Source: Pascua guehoae
Lineage: Eukaryota; Basidiomycota; Tremellomycetes; Trichosporonales; Trichosporonaceae
DNA length: 64,000 nucleotides
Direction of reading: 5' to 3'
NCBI GenBank assembly: GCA_001600415.1
Contig: BCJX01000001.1
Span: forward strand, 2,018,040 to 2,082,039
This document shows, piece after piece, positions 10,944 to 21,297 of this stretch. Position 1 is the stretch's first letter. Every line of letters starts with the position of its first letter. The position numbers were made by a program, and so were the translations under genes. The notes under the pieces were generated by a model, which saw nothing but the letters and a program-made list of their open reading frames with translations, searched no databases and was not told the DNA's origin.

Positions 10944-11064
10944 TGCCTTCTACCCGAATTGAACGGGTGACCCTTATATAGTGGTCACTTGTTGAAAATG
11001 GGTTCATGCTGCAAGTCTGAGAGACACTACTAGTGAAAAATTCTAACCACTGAACTAAGAAGGC
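10944..11064 (-). pseudogene. tRNA-like gene with perfect acceptor and T arms but abnormal central region
   Basis: Minus strand. The 5' GCCTTCT pairs perfectly with 3' AGAAGGC, followed by discriminator A. The D-arm GTTC-AGTGGTTA-GAAT pairs and the T-arm ACCCG-TTCAATT-CGGGT is perfect. Between the D- and T-arms lie about 70 nt, far more than a normal anticodon arm plus variable loop. The loop CTAGTAG would give anticodon AGT (Thr), but no 3' partner for its stem is found. Instead an internal hairpin GTGACC...GGTCAC sits ahead of the T-arm. A run of six T on the transcribed strand lies about 40 nt downstream. It could be a gene with an odd intron or a disabled copy. Confidence 0.5.
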
Positions 11065-11334
11065 AAGCATGGGGGTGGAGACGGCGTGTGGAGTGCGAAC
11101 GGTGGGCCTTGGCGGTGTGGGACGTGTGTGACGGGGTGAGGGCGGAGTGAAGGTGCTTGTGAGGGTGGTCAGGGGGAGCTTTGTGTCCTCGAATGGTCAG
11201 TGATCAATTCAAACCTCGGCAGAGGCAGGGGGGACCTCGCGGTATCACTCAGACCAGATTATGAACGCCATTGTCGCATAGTTAAAATGTGGAGAAGGCA
11301 ATGGCCAATCCTTGGCTCTACTTTTGGGTGCAGA

Positions 11335-11407
11335 GGCGCAGATTCATACAGCAAGGCCTCGAAGAGACTCTACTCGTGGGAAAAATCAAACACTGAACTA
11401 AGAAGGC
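11335..11407 (-). pseudogene. 5' half of a tRNA-like copy related to 10944-11064
   Basis: The minus-strand sequence from 11407 downward starts GCCTTCTTAGTTCAGTG, then TTTTTC and GTCTCT in the same order as the element at 10944-11064, but it diverges and has no T-arm or 3' acceptor. A separate fragment at about 11558-11595 repeats the sequence flanking the 3' end of the first copy (CCCTCTGCGAG...TGCTGCCTTCTA). The two fragments look like remains of a duplicated tRNA-bearing segment. Confidence 0.4.
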
Positions 11408-11668
11408 GCTTGTGCGCTTGTGGAGTTGATAACGCGGTTCTCCGCTGCGGTCGGCAGTTGCCAGGCAACCCGCCTCGCCTTGCCGGCAGCACAGTGAGCA
11501 TGGGCCAGAGCAAAGTTCCTCCCCCCACTCCCTTTCTGCTCGCAAAACGAAGACGTCATATCTCGCCCTCTGCGAGTACGTTGCTGCCTTCTATGGTAGC
11601 ACATGTAACCCCAGCTATCGTGCAAATGACACACGGACACAGAGAAGGGGGGAGAACAGAACGGGCTA

Positions 11669-11720
11669 TCTCACAACGTCTCTGTGTCCGTCTATTTCAC
11701 AACGTCTCTGTGTCCGTCTA
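11669..11720. repeat. 26-bp tandem repeat, two copies plus a partial
   Basis: The unit begins TTTCACAACGTCTCTGTGTC and ends CGTCTA. It occurs twice head to tail with a third truncated copy (TTTCACAACATCCGTC) from 11721. It lies inside the tRNA-like cluster. Confidence 0.85.
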
Positions 11721-11860
11721 TTTCACAACATCCGTCCCAACACGGCACCTCGCCTCACGGGGCAGTCCCCGCCGACCATGTCCACCCTTTCCACTGCGGC
11801 GCGTCCACCAGACTCGCAATCAAGACGTCCATGCACTCCAAAAAGGGATTGAACCATCGC

Positions 11861-11948
11861 TGACGTTTGACAGGGTCGAACTGCCGACCTCATGCGTACC
11901 AGTTTGCAACTGTTAAGCATGCGCTCTAACCAACTGAGCTAAATCGCC
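11861..11948 (-). tRNA. tRNA-Val (anticodon AAC) with a 14-nt intron
   Basis: Minus strand. The acceptor 5' GGCGATT pairs with AAACGTC (one A-A mismatch, one G-T pair). The D-arm TA-GCTC-AGTTGGTTA-GAGC is intact. The anticodon stem CATGC/GCATG is perfect, with loop TTAACA...C giving AAC (Val). An intron of 14 nt (GTTGCAAACTGGTA) sits after position 37 at the canonical place. The variable loop is AGGTC and the T-arm GGCAG-TTCGACC-CTGTC has five pairs. The mature length is 74 nt. A run of five T on the transcribed strand (11844-11840) lies 17 nt past the 3' end, suitable as Pol III terminator. The single acceptor mismatch leaves some doubt about function. Confidence 0.78.
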
Positions 11949-12712
11949 TCGACGGGAGGAGGTGGGGCGTGAGGGCGTGGCGAGCATGGGTGGTGTGGTG
12001 GCGTGTGTGAGAGAGGGGAGGGGGGTAGAGAGGCAGTGGAGGCCGTGGAGGCCGTGGAGGGAGGAGAGGGGAGGTTAGGGAGGGAGAGATGGTGATGGTG
12101 GGTATGGCGGGTTGAATCGCAGAGTGGACTGCGAGAGAGTTGTTCTTGTCCTTGCATATCTAGCCTCTTCTTTCTTTGCCCTCTGTATTCCAGTTCGGGG
12201 GCAGGGTACCTTTGTAGCGGTGCAGGGCCAGCAGAGCCGGGCATGGTCCCAAGCATCCCGAGCGCGGGTCAATAGACGTGAGCGTGCTTGTCGATATTTA
12301 GGAGGGTCGATCTTTAGGAGGGCATGTGTGCGTCTGAGAGTTTACGCTATTTGTGCGCTTGGGGAACTTTGGGACACACAGTGGGGATTTGGTTGGTTAG
12401 CATCTTCTGGGGCTGTTGTCGTCCAGGATCCAATGTGTATCCAGTAATCCCACGGCGAGGGTCCAGGTCAGAGAGCAGGTGAGCCAACCCGTTCGGTATC
12501 GTTAATGGCATGCAATGCCGCTGGTCCTAGCTGGTTCTCTGTCCATGTGATCACGTGCAGTCCACCATTGCGGGCGCTAGATGGACACCTTGCCAGACGC
12601 CGGGAACACACATGCCCACAACCGACACTTTACACGCACGACCGACACTTTACAAACGCCCGCCCAGATCGTAGTCTACATCGTTGCATACACTAACACA
12701 CGCCCCCGGCCC
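11949..12712. other. Intergenic with G-rich simple sequence
   Basis: Contains purine-rich DNA with short GGAGGCCGT repeats (about 12030-12065) and a 12-bp direct repeat CCGACACTTTAC around 12622-12652. No coding sequence is seen. The right end is the 3' flank of FAL1. Confidence 0.5.
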
Positions 12713-14314
12713 TTATGCGAGGTCGGTGATGTTCATGGGCATCTCATCGATTTCTGCTCGTGTCAGCGTCGTCGCACAATCGAGACCCCATCTACACTCA
12801 CGAGTAGAGTAGTACTGCTCAATGTCACGGAGAACGTTGACGTCGTCGACGGTGACAAAGTTGATGGCGACACCCTTGCGTCCAAAGCGGCCTGAACGAC
12901 CGATACGGTGGAGGTAGTTTTCGCGCGACGTGGGCAGGTCGTAGTTGATGACGAGCGAAACCTGCTGGACGTCGATACCGCGCGCCCACACGTCGGTGGT
13001 AATAAGCACACGGCTCTGGCCGCCGCGGAACTCTGCCATGATGGCGTCGCGCTCCTTTTGGACCATTTCGCCGTGCATGCTCGAGACGGTAAAGTTTGCC
13101 TCGCGCATCTTCTCGGTGAGCCAGTCGACCTTGCGGCGCGTGTTGCAGAAGATGACGGCCTGGGTGATGGTGAGGCTGTGTGTTAGGTTGTACTCTGGAA
13201 CGTAATCGGCCACACGATTGGCATACGCACGTGTCGTACAAGTCACAGAGGGTGTCAAACTTCCAGTCCTCCTTTTCGACTGCGACGAAGAACTGCTTGA
13301 TGCCCTCGAGGGTCAGTTCGTCACGCTTGACGAGGATGCGGATGGGGTCTGTCATAAACTTGGTCGTCATCTCGAGCACGTCGTGGGGGAGCGTGGCCGA
13401 GACAATGACGACCTGCGTCGCCGGTGGGAGGTAGCGGTAAATGTCGTAAATCTGGTCCTTGAAGCCCTTGTTCAGGAGCTCGTCCGACTCGTCGAGAATG
13501 AGCATCTTGATGTCCTTTGTGCGGAGGTTGCGCCGCCGGATCATGTCAAACACACGGCCAGGCGTGCCGCTCACAACCTGCTGTCCGGCCTCGAGCTTGC
13601 GAATGTCCTCGCCGACCGACGTGCCACCGATGCACGCGTGGCACGACACGTTCATGTAGTCGCCGAGCGCGAGCACGACCGTCTGGATCTGGATGGCCAA
13701 CTCGCGCGTCGGCGACAGAATGAGAGCCTGCGTCTCGCGATTGTTCATGTCGAGAGACTGGAGCGCCGAAATGGCAAACGTCGCAGTCTTACCCGTACCC
13801 GACTGGGCCTGGGCAATGACATCGCGGCCGCGGATAATGGGGATAATCGCACGCTGCTGGATCGCAGACGGCTTTTCAAAGTCTGCGGGTTAGACAATCA
13901 GGCCAGACTTTCTTAACCCACTGTAGGCGTAGATGCCGCGGAGGAGATCCTCTTTCAGGTTGAGTGCTTCGACTGGTATCGAGTGTCAGCGCCCGTACAG
14001 ACCAACACAAATCTCTTGCCACTCACAAGTAGGGGCCTGTATTCGAGAGGAGCAACAAGCGCCATGTCAATGAACGCTCTCACTCCTCCCGACAAAACGC
14101 TGCCTTGCATCCCCGGCAGCTTGATGTACGTACGACAGTGACCGCCTCGGACGACTCGAACACGAGCTTCTCATCTCCACTGTGGCTGTTAGATGCACGG
14201 TCCTGATCGCAGGTTTTGATAAGCAGTGAGACTCACGGGTTGAGCTGCATGCAGGAAAAGACAATGTCAGTCGCGTCGTCGGTTGTGCGCGCTCAGTGAC
14301 GTGCTTACCGCCAT
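12713..14314 (-). CDS. FAL1: DEAD-box RNA helicase eIF4A-III / FAL1
   Basis: Eight exons on the minus strand: 14314-14309, 14244-14237, 14179-14134, 14036-14027, 13972-13922, 13882-13231, 13175-12802, 12753-12713. They sum to 1188 nt, 395 residues, the usual FAL1/eIF4A-III length (about 399). Start [13 protein letters not shown] is spelled by exons of 6, 8 and 46 nt; a 10-nt exon follows. Helicase motifs in order: Q-motif ([14 protein letters not shown]), AQSGTGKT (I), PTREL (Ia), GTPGR (Ib), DESD (II), SAT (III), [13 protein letters not shown] (IV), [14 protein letters not shown] (V), [13 protein letters not shown] (VI). DESD in place of DEAD, plus the NxNYDLP context, points to the eIF4A-III/FAL1 branch and not to eIF4A itself. 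The protein serves in the exon-junction complex in most eukaryotes and in pre-18S rRNA processing in yeast. Introns are 39-97 nt. Confidence 0.95.
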
Positions 14315-14545
14315 TTTAGATCTTGTTGTTGTTGTTGCTGCAAGTCTTGTAGAGTGAAATGAGTGCTTGTGATGAGGTCGATGGTGCAACAATAAGACAA
14401 GCAGCCAAGGCTGGTGGCGATAATGCCGAATATCCGAGCGTGTGGCATCCGCCACCAGGGTGTGTGGAAGTCAGTCACTACAACCAACTCTTGTGATTTC
14501 AAGTTGACAACTCGTACCCACCACACCCCGTCGTCAACCATCACC
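14315..14545. promoter_or_regulatory. Bidirectional promoter FAL1 / SF3A3
   Basis: Only 231 bp separate the two divergent start codons, so one short region must drive both genes. No clear TATA box is seen. A polyglutamine-like CAACAACAA/TTGTTGTTG run lies next to the FAL1 start (14322-14340). Confidence 0.7.
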
Positions 14546-16473
14546 ATGGACTCGATCATCGAAACGCAGCGAGCATGCCACGAGGAGATTGAGCGGTATG
14601 AGCAGGCGCTTGCCGAGGTTCTCATGCAGAACCCAACAGCGGTGAGTCGTGTGGTCATAGCTGTGCGGGGGGTATTTGTTGCTAACATTGCAGCAACGCA
14701 ACATTACGCGCCGGGACCGCAAGGCGGCAGAGATCCTCACGCGCGTCGGCGACCTGCGACACAACCTCGTCGAGATGTACGAAGATCTGCCAGGGTGAGT
14801 TGGGTTGCGTTGCTTGTATAGGTTCTTGTTTGGTTCTGTTGTTCGATGACTGACGGCTCGAGACTCCGGCCAACCGAGCTGGCACTCCTCTCGGCGCCGC
14901 CTGCAGGAACAGAGGACGACCTGGGCGAGTTTTACAAGCGACTTGGGGACATTAAAGAGTTCCACCGGAGAAACACGGGCATCAACGCGCGCGAGTTTCT
15001 GAACGAGATTGACGAGATGGTGCGGAGCGATGGCCTGCAGACAATCGAAGTCGATGGCGAGGAGGAGCCGATTGTGATTGACCGTGAGTAGAGGTGATGT
15101 GGGGCACTGCGATGTAGAGTGCGCAGAGGAGTGGAGTGGATGGGTGCCTAAGAGCGTATAGAGCTGGCTGGCCCCAGAGCGCGATGGTTCATGTGCAGCT
15201 ACTCACCCCCCAGCACTCGACAGCGTGTTCTCTGGCGAGGAGGCCTACGGCAAGCACCTGGACCTGTACGAGGCGCACTCGCAATATCTGAATCTGAAGG
15301 GAAGCTCGCGCCTGTCGTACATTGCATACTTGGACATGCTCAAGAGCGGGCGCGTGGAGCGCACGCTCGACGCGCGGGAACGGGGACTGCCAGCGTACCT
15401 GACCTACGTGCAGACGCTGTACACGTACATTGTGGGCTTTTTCGAGCGCGCGCTTCCCCTCGTCGACATCCAGGCCAAGATTAGCGAGGAGGAGGCCGCA
15501 TTCGAGTCGGCGTGGGCGGCAGACGAGGTTGCGGGATGGCGTGAGGAGCGTGCAGGTGGTGGGAAAGGCGGTGCGGCCAATGGAGCCGCGAGCGTGAGCG
15601 GGGCAGGCATCTGGTGCCCGTACTGCCAGAAGCACTATTCCAAGCAGACAGTGTACGACGCACACCTGTCGTCGCCAAAGCACAAGAAGAAGGAGGCGGC
15701 AGGCAAGGCCGTCGCCGAGTCTGAGGCCGGGGCGGGTGCAGGCCCCACGACGTCGGCCCTGGCGCGGGACAAGGTCAAGCCCGCCGCACGCCTCACGTTC
15801 CTCGTCGCGGCCCTCCTCGTCTTCCCTCCCGTCCCGCAGCTCCTGGCCGACTCGCGCGCCGAGGTCGAGCGCCGCATGGCGCTCACGGCGCGCGAGCGCG
15901 AGGCTGAGCTCGAGGAGCAGGAGGACGCACCCCCGCCCGTCGAGGTGGCAGAGGGCGACGACGACGAAGACGACGAAGACGACAAGGTCTACAACCCCCT
16001 CAAACTCCCCCTCGGCTGGGACGGCAAGCCCATCCCATACTGGCTCTACAAGCTGCATGGCCTGGGTGTCGAGTTTAAATGCGAAATTTGCTCGGATTTC
16101 GTCTACATGGGCCGGTGAGTTGAGCAGAAGTAGACGAGGCGGGGTTCAACACGCCAACAAACCTTGCCTTGATCCCCGCCCCTTGCCGAGTTGCCACCGT
16201 TTCATCTTACTGACATTTCCCAGCAAAGCGTTTGACCGCCATTTCCAGGAATCACGCCACGCGTTCGGCATGCGCGCCCTCGGCCTGCCCAACACGCGGC
16301 ACTTCCACGAAATCACGAAAATCGCCGATGCGCTTGCCCTCGCAGACAAGCTCAAGCACGAGGGACGACAGGAGCTGAGCGCCATGGAGCGTGCAGAGGA
16401 GTTTGAGGACGCAGACGGAAACGTCTACGATAAGAAGACGTATGAGGATCTCAAGCGGCAGGGCTTGTTGTGA
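14546..16473 (+). CDS. Splicing factor 3A subunit 3 (SF3a60 / Prp9)
   Basis: Five exons: 14546-14641, 14694-14794, 14863-15083, 15214-16114, 16224-16473; 1569 nt, 522 residues (human about 501). The N-terminus (MDSIIETQRACHEEIERYEQ) is the classic SF3a60 start. It is followed by the helical YxDLPG...EFYKRLGDIKEFHRR region, the SAP-like FSGEEAYGKHLDLYE block, a C2H2 finger (WCPYCQKHYSKQTVYDAHLSSPKH), an acidic stretch, and the C-terminal matrin-type zinc finger FKCEICSDFVYMG...FDRHFQESRH. SF3a60 links SF3a to U2 snRNP and is needed for branch-site recognition. Introns are 52, 68, 130 and 109 nt. A hydrophobic, poorly conserved-looking segment (RLTFLVAALLVFPPVPQLLA) precedes the acidic region; it is in phase, but a retained intron or lineage insert cannot be excluded. 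The neighbour FAL1 is divergent and functionally related. Confidence 0.95.
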
Positions 16474-16705
16474 GCGTGAGGGGTGGCATATGCCGTGTAG
16501 CCGTACCTACAGCATTCGAGGGGGGGTTGGAGGAGACAGCGCCAGAGCGCAAGATGCAGAGACGAGCTAGCAGTGTCCTGCATATCGGCCAGTGGCATTC
16601 ATCCAATGCATGTCATGCTATTCCTTCGTCGCCATCAATGGCCTTCTATATTTCTCTGCCGAGCATGCGATCGACGCCCCGGCTGCGTGTCGTACGGTGC
16701 ACGCT

Positions 16706-19356
16706 CTAAGCGTCCTCCTTGACGTCCCACGTCCGCACGCACCCGTCTGCGCCGGCCGAGATGACACGCCCGTCGCTCTCCCACGCGACGCCTGCGACGC
16801 CGCCCGGGTGCGCATTCTTGATGGCCACGTTGCGCAACACCTTTGCCGGGTTCCAGATGTAGATGCTCTCGTCGGCACCGGCGGATGCGAGGCGGCGGCC
16901 GCTGGGCGAGAATGCGAGCGAGGCGATGCGGCCCGTGTGGAACGTCCAGCGCGACGAGACGAGGACCTGGGGTTAGTGGGAGCACAAAAGTGGACGGGGG
17001 GAGGGTGTGGGGTGAGGCGTAAGGAGGGCCAGGAGTGTTGGGGAGGAGGCTGTTCGTGTAGATGTAAGATGATAGGTTCACTCTGACCGACGTAACATCA
17101 CACTGGCCCAACGACGCCATCCACCACGTGTCCGCGACTCACCTTCTTCTCCTTGACGTCGATGAGGACGACCCTACCTGCGGCATCGCCCGCGGCGAGG
17201 AGAGCGCCGTCTGGCGAAAAGGCGAGGGCGAGGACGTCGCCCTTGTTGTCGTCAAACTCTGCGACGGGGGTGAGCTTGCCGCCTGCTGGAGTGGCGAGGA
17301 CGACCTTTTTGCCCTGGCCAACCGCGACGAGGTCACCCGCGTTCCCGGCACCGGGGTGGGCAGCGACGGCCGACGCCTCGCCGGGGACCGTGGTGGGGGT
17401 GCCACCTGCGGCAGGAGCGATTTCGACACCGGAAGACGACGCAATGTAGACTGCACTCGGGGTGGCTGCGACACCGGTGGGCTGGCCCTTTGTGGGGAGG
17501 GATGCGGGGGAAAACTGTCCGCCGGTGATGGACGACACCTTGTCGTCCCAGCCTGCCGACCAGACGCTGCCGGCCGCGGGAGCGAGGGCGACGACGCGCG
17601 CCGCGTGGCCGCCGGGCACGTCGGCGCACTCGCCCGACGGGATGGAGAAGGCCTTTGTGGTGCCGTCAAACGAGCCCGTGTAGAAGGTCGTGCTGTGCTC
17701 GTTTGCATCGAGCGCCGCGGCCGTCACGGCCTTTGTGGGGCCGTGGAGCGTGCGCCAGTGCGACGTCGGCTCGCGCGTGTCAAACACGTTGAGCACGCCC
17801 GAGAGAGACACGGACACGACCGTGTTGGGGTTGGCGTACACGACACCCATCTGCTGGTCGGCAACGTCGGTGCCCACGTTCCAGCTCTGTGCGACCTGGG
17901 CCTGTGGACCGTTCACGTCCCACAGCGCCACGACGCCGTCGGCACCCGCGGTCGCGAGCTTGGTCGAGTCGGGTGCCCACGACAGCGCCATGAGACTGCG
18001 CGTCGCATCGACACCCGCGCCCTCGCCCAGCACGTCGCCCGTCTTGCCGTCGTAAAGGAACAGCTTGCCGTCCGAGCCCACACTCGCAAAGTGGTTGCCG
18101 TTCGGGGAGAAGCTGACGTCGCGGACAAAGCGCGAGTGCGTGTGGATAATCTGGGGGTCCGTCAACGGGGTGGGTCGTCTTTGGAGACTCTGTTTTGTGC
18201 ACAGCCACTGACCTTGTTGTACTTGAATGGCACGGCGGTGTAGAAGACAATGCTGTTGTCGTCCGAGCCAGAGACGGCGCGGAAGGGACGCTGCTGGCGG
18301 ACGCTGAGCGCCGTGATGGGCTGGAGTTAGCACAGGAATCCTACCAGGTCCACCTTTCACGCCTATGCAGTACAGCACACGACCGCGCCTGCGAGTCGTC
18401 CAGTCGGACAATGACCCACCTTGGCATGGCCCGAAATCTCTCCACACGAGCTTCCCGAATCAACAAAGAACGCCGCACCAAACTTGTCCTTGCCCTCTCC
18501 GCCGACAATGATGCGCTTCGACTCCGAGTCCCACGCGAGGTCATTGATGCGGCCGCTGATCGGGCGGATGCCGAGCTTGAGCACATTCTCCTCTGGGTTG
18601 GTCACGTCCCACACGCGCACGTTACCCGCCACATCGCCCGACGCGATATAGTATCCCGACGGGGAGAAGCGGGCGACAGTGGTCGTTTGCGTGTGTTCTG
18701 CGGTTAGCGAGGCTTTCCCGGGGGGGGGGGGGGGGCATGAGGAGAAGAGAGGGGCAACTTACGAGTGTAGGCGTGGGCAACTGCTGGGTCCTGCTGTTAG
18801 TTTTGCCGCGTGCAGCGGGGGTACATACGTTGAGGTCGCGGATCTGGTGTCAGTTGTTGTTTGCATTTGGGTTCTCTACTTTGTCTTCGTCTCGACTGCT
18901 ACCCAGGGCCAGTCCTCACCAGTGTTTCGCAAGGCTAGACTTTGACCCGACTTCCGCCTTCATGGCCGTTTCCCTCTCCCCCAACACTGCAGTGGCCCTC
19001 GCCTGCTCCACTCGTTCCGACCACTGGGCCGACTGTCCTTCACGCTGGCATCGCGTCTCATCCCACATCCCATCTCGCTTCCCACCCCCAGTGGCACAGG
19101 ACAGCCCGCAAGCTCGTTCACGACCTTACCACCTCCCCACCTTCCTCATACTCCATGTAACACCTCGCTAATACTCACAATCACAGCCCGGCCGTTGGTG
19201 TACACAATCTTCTCGCCCTTGGGATCGGCACTGAGCTTTGTCGACTCGTTGCGCGCCGTCGCGGGGTTGCACGGGTAGAGCGGGCCTGGCGTGAGCACAG
19301 CGCAGTAGGTACACTATCCGCTAGGATTGTGGGCGCGTACCTGCTTTCCACGCCAT
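16706..19356 (-). CDS. AIP1: Actin-interacting protein 1 (AIP1/WDR1), WD40 protein
   Basis: Eight exons on the minus strand: 19356-19341, 19285-19179, 18843-18829, 18790-18763, 18697-18420, 18320-18213, 18150-17143, 16966-16706. They total 1821 nt, 606 residues, the usual AIP1 size. It begins MAWKAGPLYPCNPATARNES, and the double beta-propeller is visible as repeated WD units: TVARFSPSGYYIASGDVAGN, RPFRAVSGSDDNSIVFY, SRFVRDVSFSPNGNHFASVG, LMALSWAPDSTKLATAGADG, LALAFSPDGALLAAGDAAGR, IASLAFSPSGRRLASAGADE, and the last ending SAGADGCVRTWDVKEDA. AIP1 works with cofilin to disassemble actin filaments at cortical patches. Exons of 15, 16 and 28 nt occur at the 5' end. The intron 18844-19178 is 335 nt, and intron 18698-18762 carries a 16-nt homopolymer (poly-C on the sense strand). 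Confidence 0.95.
18720..18735. repeat. Poly-G(16) tract (poly-C on the AIP1 sense strand)
   Basis: Lies within an AIP1 intron (18698-18762), upstream of the branch point and acceptor on the transcribed strand. One of five long G/C homopolymers in the window. Confidence 0.95.
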
Positions 19357-19838
19357 GGTTGGGTTGTATCTGTTGTGTATGGGAGAGTAAGGAAGGGGGT
19401 AGGCAGAGGTCGAAGAGTGTCAAGCTGTGTTGCAATGTTGCGTCATGCCACGACCGCGTCACTGCGCGTGGAGGGACGGGGTCACGTGACGACAATGAGC
19501 AGGCACCGCGTCGACGATTAACAGCAAAGTACTTCTGAGACCAAGTCGAGACCTTGCCACTGTCACAATGGGATGAGACGAGTCCCGTGCATCAGGATAT
19601 CAGGACAGGGCGTGAATGATGACATGGGCGTGACGCGCATGCAACATGCACCTGAAGGATCTCATCTGCTCTTCTAGTGACCGCCATCTCACAGGTGGCA
19701 CTTGGTGCGAATATTCGACAGTAGCCCCAAGTGGCACATTCCGTTGCATTAACTCTGCATGTAGACCAAGCCAGCATGCACGTAGCACAGCTACACAATG
19801 CGCACCGGGCGCTTATAAATATACGGGATGATGTGGGT
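19357..19838. other. Intergenic: AIP1 promoter and 3' flank of the secreted protein gene
   Basis: 482 bp between two minus-strand genes. A GGTCACGTGAC palindrome at about 19480-19490 (E-box core CACGTG) lies about 125 bp upstream of the AIP1 start and could be a basic helix-loop-helix/bZIP site. Nothing else is recognised. Confidence 0.45.
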
Positions 19839-21297
19839 TTACGCGAACTGCCAGGTGATGGGGAACGTGCCCTCGACCTTGGTGCCGAGCTGAAGGTACT
19901 GAGACTGTCAGCAAACAGTCGCGTACAACAAAATCGTGAGGATGGCAACATTGCCATGGATATAGTACTCACGGCACCGATGGAGAGGTCGACAGAGTCA
20001 CCCGATACGCAGGTGGGGCAGGCTGTGCACGTCAGTAAAGTGGTCTTGGCTGATAACAAGGTCTGAAACGATGATGCGAGACCCGTCGAGCAAGACTCAC
20101 CATCGGCGACCTTGACAGTAATCTGCTTGCCGGTCGAAGGACGCGTGACGACAATGTACTGGCCGCACTCTGCAAAACGTCAGCACCGTCGGTCCACTAT
20201 TGGGACAGCTGCAACTCACGCTCGATGGGCTGGCCGTAGCCGTTGGGCCACCAGGCGTAAGGAAGGGCAGCAATCATGTCGTAGTCGCCGTGGTAGTCAC
20301 CGCAGGCACCGGCAACACCGTTCTGCGAGTAGAAGGTGGCCATGCCGCTGTAGGTCTGGCCGCTGCCGCCACCACCGTTGTTGTTGTTCCAGTCGTCGGT
20401 GGGCTGGGGCTCCTCGGACGAGGTGGTCGGGGCGGGTTCCTCGGTAGACGGCTCGGGCGACGGCTCGGGCGAAGGAGTGGGCTCAGGGGACGGGGAGGGC
20501 GAGGGAGCGGGAGTAGGCGAGGGAGAGGGAGAGGGGGTAGGCGAGGGAGTAGGCGAGGGAGCGGGGGCCTCGGACGAAGACGCAGGGGCCTCGGACGACG
20601 CAGCAGGAGCCTCCGACGTGGCCGAGGCGGAGGGGGCCGCAGACGAGGTCTCCTGGACGAAATCGCCATCGTTCACGTCCTCAGGGGCGGCAGCCTCCGA
20701 AGCGGCGGCAGAGGGAGCGGCCGAAGGAGAGGCAGCGGCAGGAGCAGGAGCAGAATACGAGGGGCGGGGGCGGCCGTTACCGAAAGCAGGAGCAGAATGC
20801 GAGGGCCGGGCGTGGACGAAAGCAGGGGCGGTGGAGGAGGCCTCGATAGACTCGTTGGCAGCGTCGACCTCAGCCGCGGCCGCGCAGTACTCGTAGGCAA
20901 TCTCGTCCTCCTCCTCGTCCTCATCGTAGTCGTCCTCGTCCTCGTCGGTCGAGGTCGCCTCAGCAACAGCGCTGGTGATGGTCGCGGTAGCCTTGGCAGC
21001 GACACGGGCCGAAGCACGGGCGAGAGCAGTGGCGTTGGGGACGCAGTACTCCTCACGGTTGGCCGAGAGGGTCTGCGTATTCTTGAGGGGGTGGCAGCAG
21101 TCTTCAAAGAAGGTCGTGTTGTGCTGCTTGTAGCACAGGAGGGCCAGGTAGCGGATGTGGTACGTTTCATAGTCTTCAAGGAGAGCCGCCTTGTAGCGCT
21201 GCTCAAGGACGGCTGCCTTGTAGCGCTCCTCCAGGGGTGCGGCGTTGACGAGCGACGCACCCGCGAGGGCGGCCGTGGCGAGAGTCGAGAAGAGCAT
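19839..21297 (-). CDS. Secreted expansin-like (double-psi beta-barrel) protein with Ser/Pro-rich stalk
   Basis: Four exons on the minus strand: 21297-20220, 20169-20101, 20022-19973, 19898-19839; 1257 nt, 418 residues. The start at 21297 gives a textbook signal peptide (MLFSTLATAALAGASLVNAA). Then come a tandem ERYKAAVLEQ/RYKAALLED repeat, a Cys-containing helical part (LALLCYKQHNTTFFEDCCHP), an acidic run of Asp/Glu, and a long Ala/Ser then Pro/Ser/Thr/Glu stalk with PSPTPSPSP repeats. The C-terminal DPBB/RlpA-like domain has SGMATFYSQNGVAGACGDYH, QCGQYIVVTRPSTGKQ, VADACPTCVSGDSVDLS and GTFPITWQFA. This C-terminal domain is that of barwin/expansin-like fungal proteins often labelled rare-lipoprotein-A-like. 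The likely place is the cell wall or outside the cell; no enzymatic activity can be assigned. The last acceptor was set at 19899 because it gives GAYLQLG, matching the family FTQLG. Confidence 0.9.

Noticed and set aside
17128..18243. 371-codon plus-strand ORF
   Set aside because: Antisense to the large AIP1 exon; hydrophilic, no recognisable fold.
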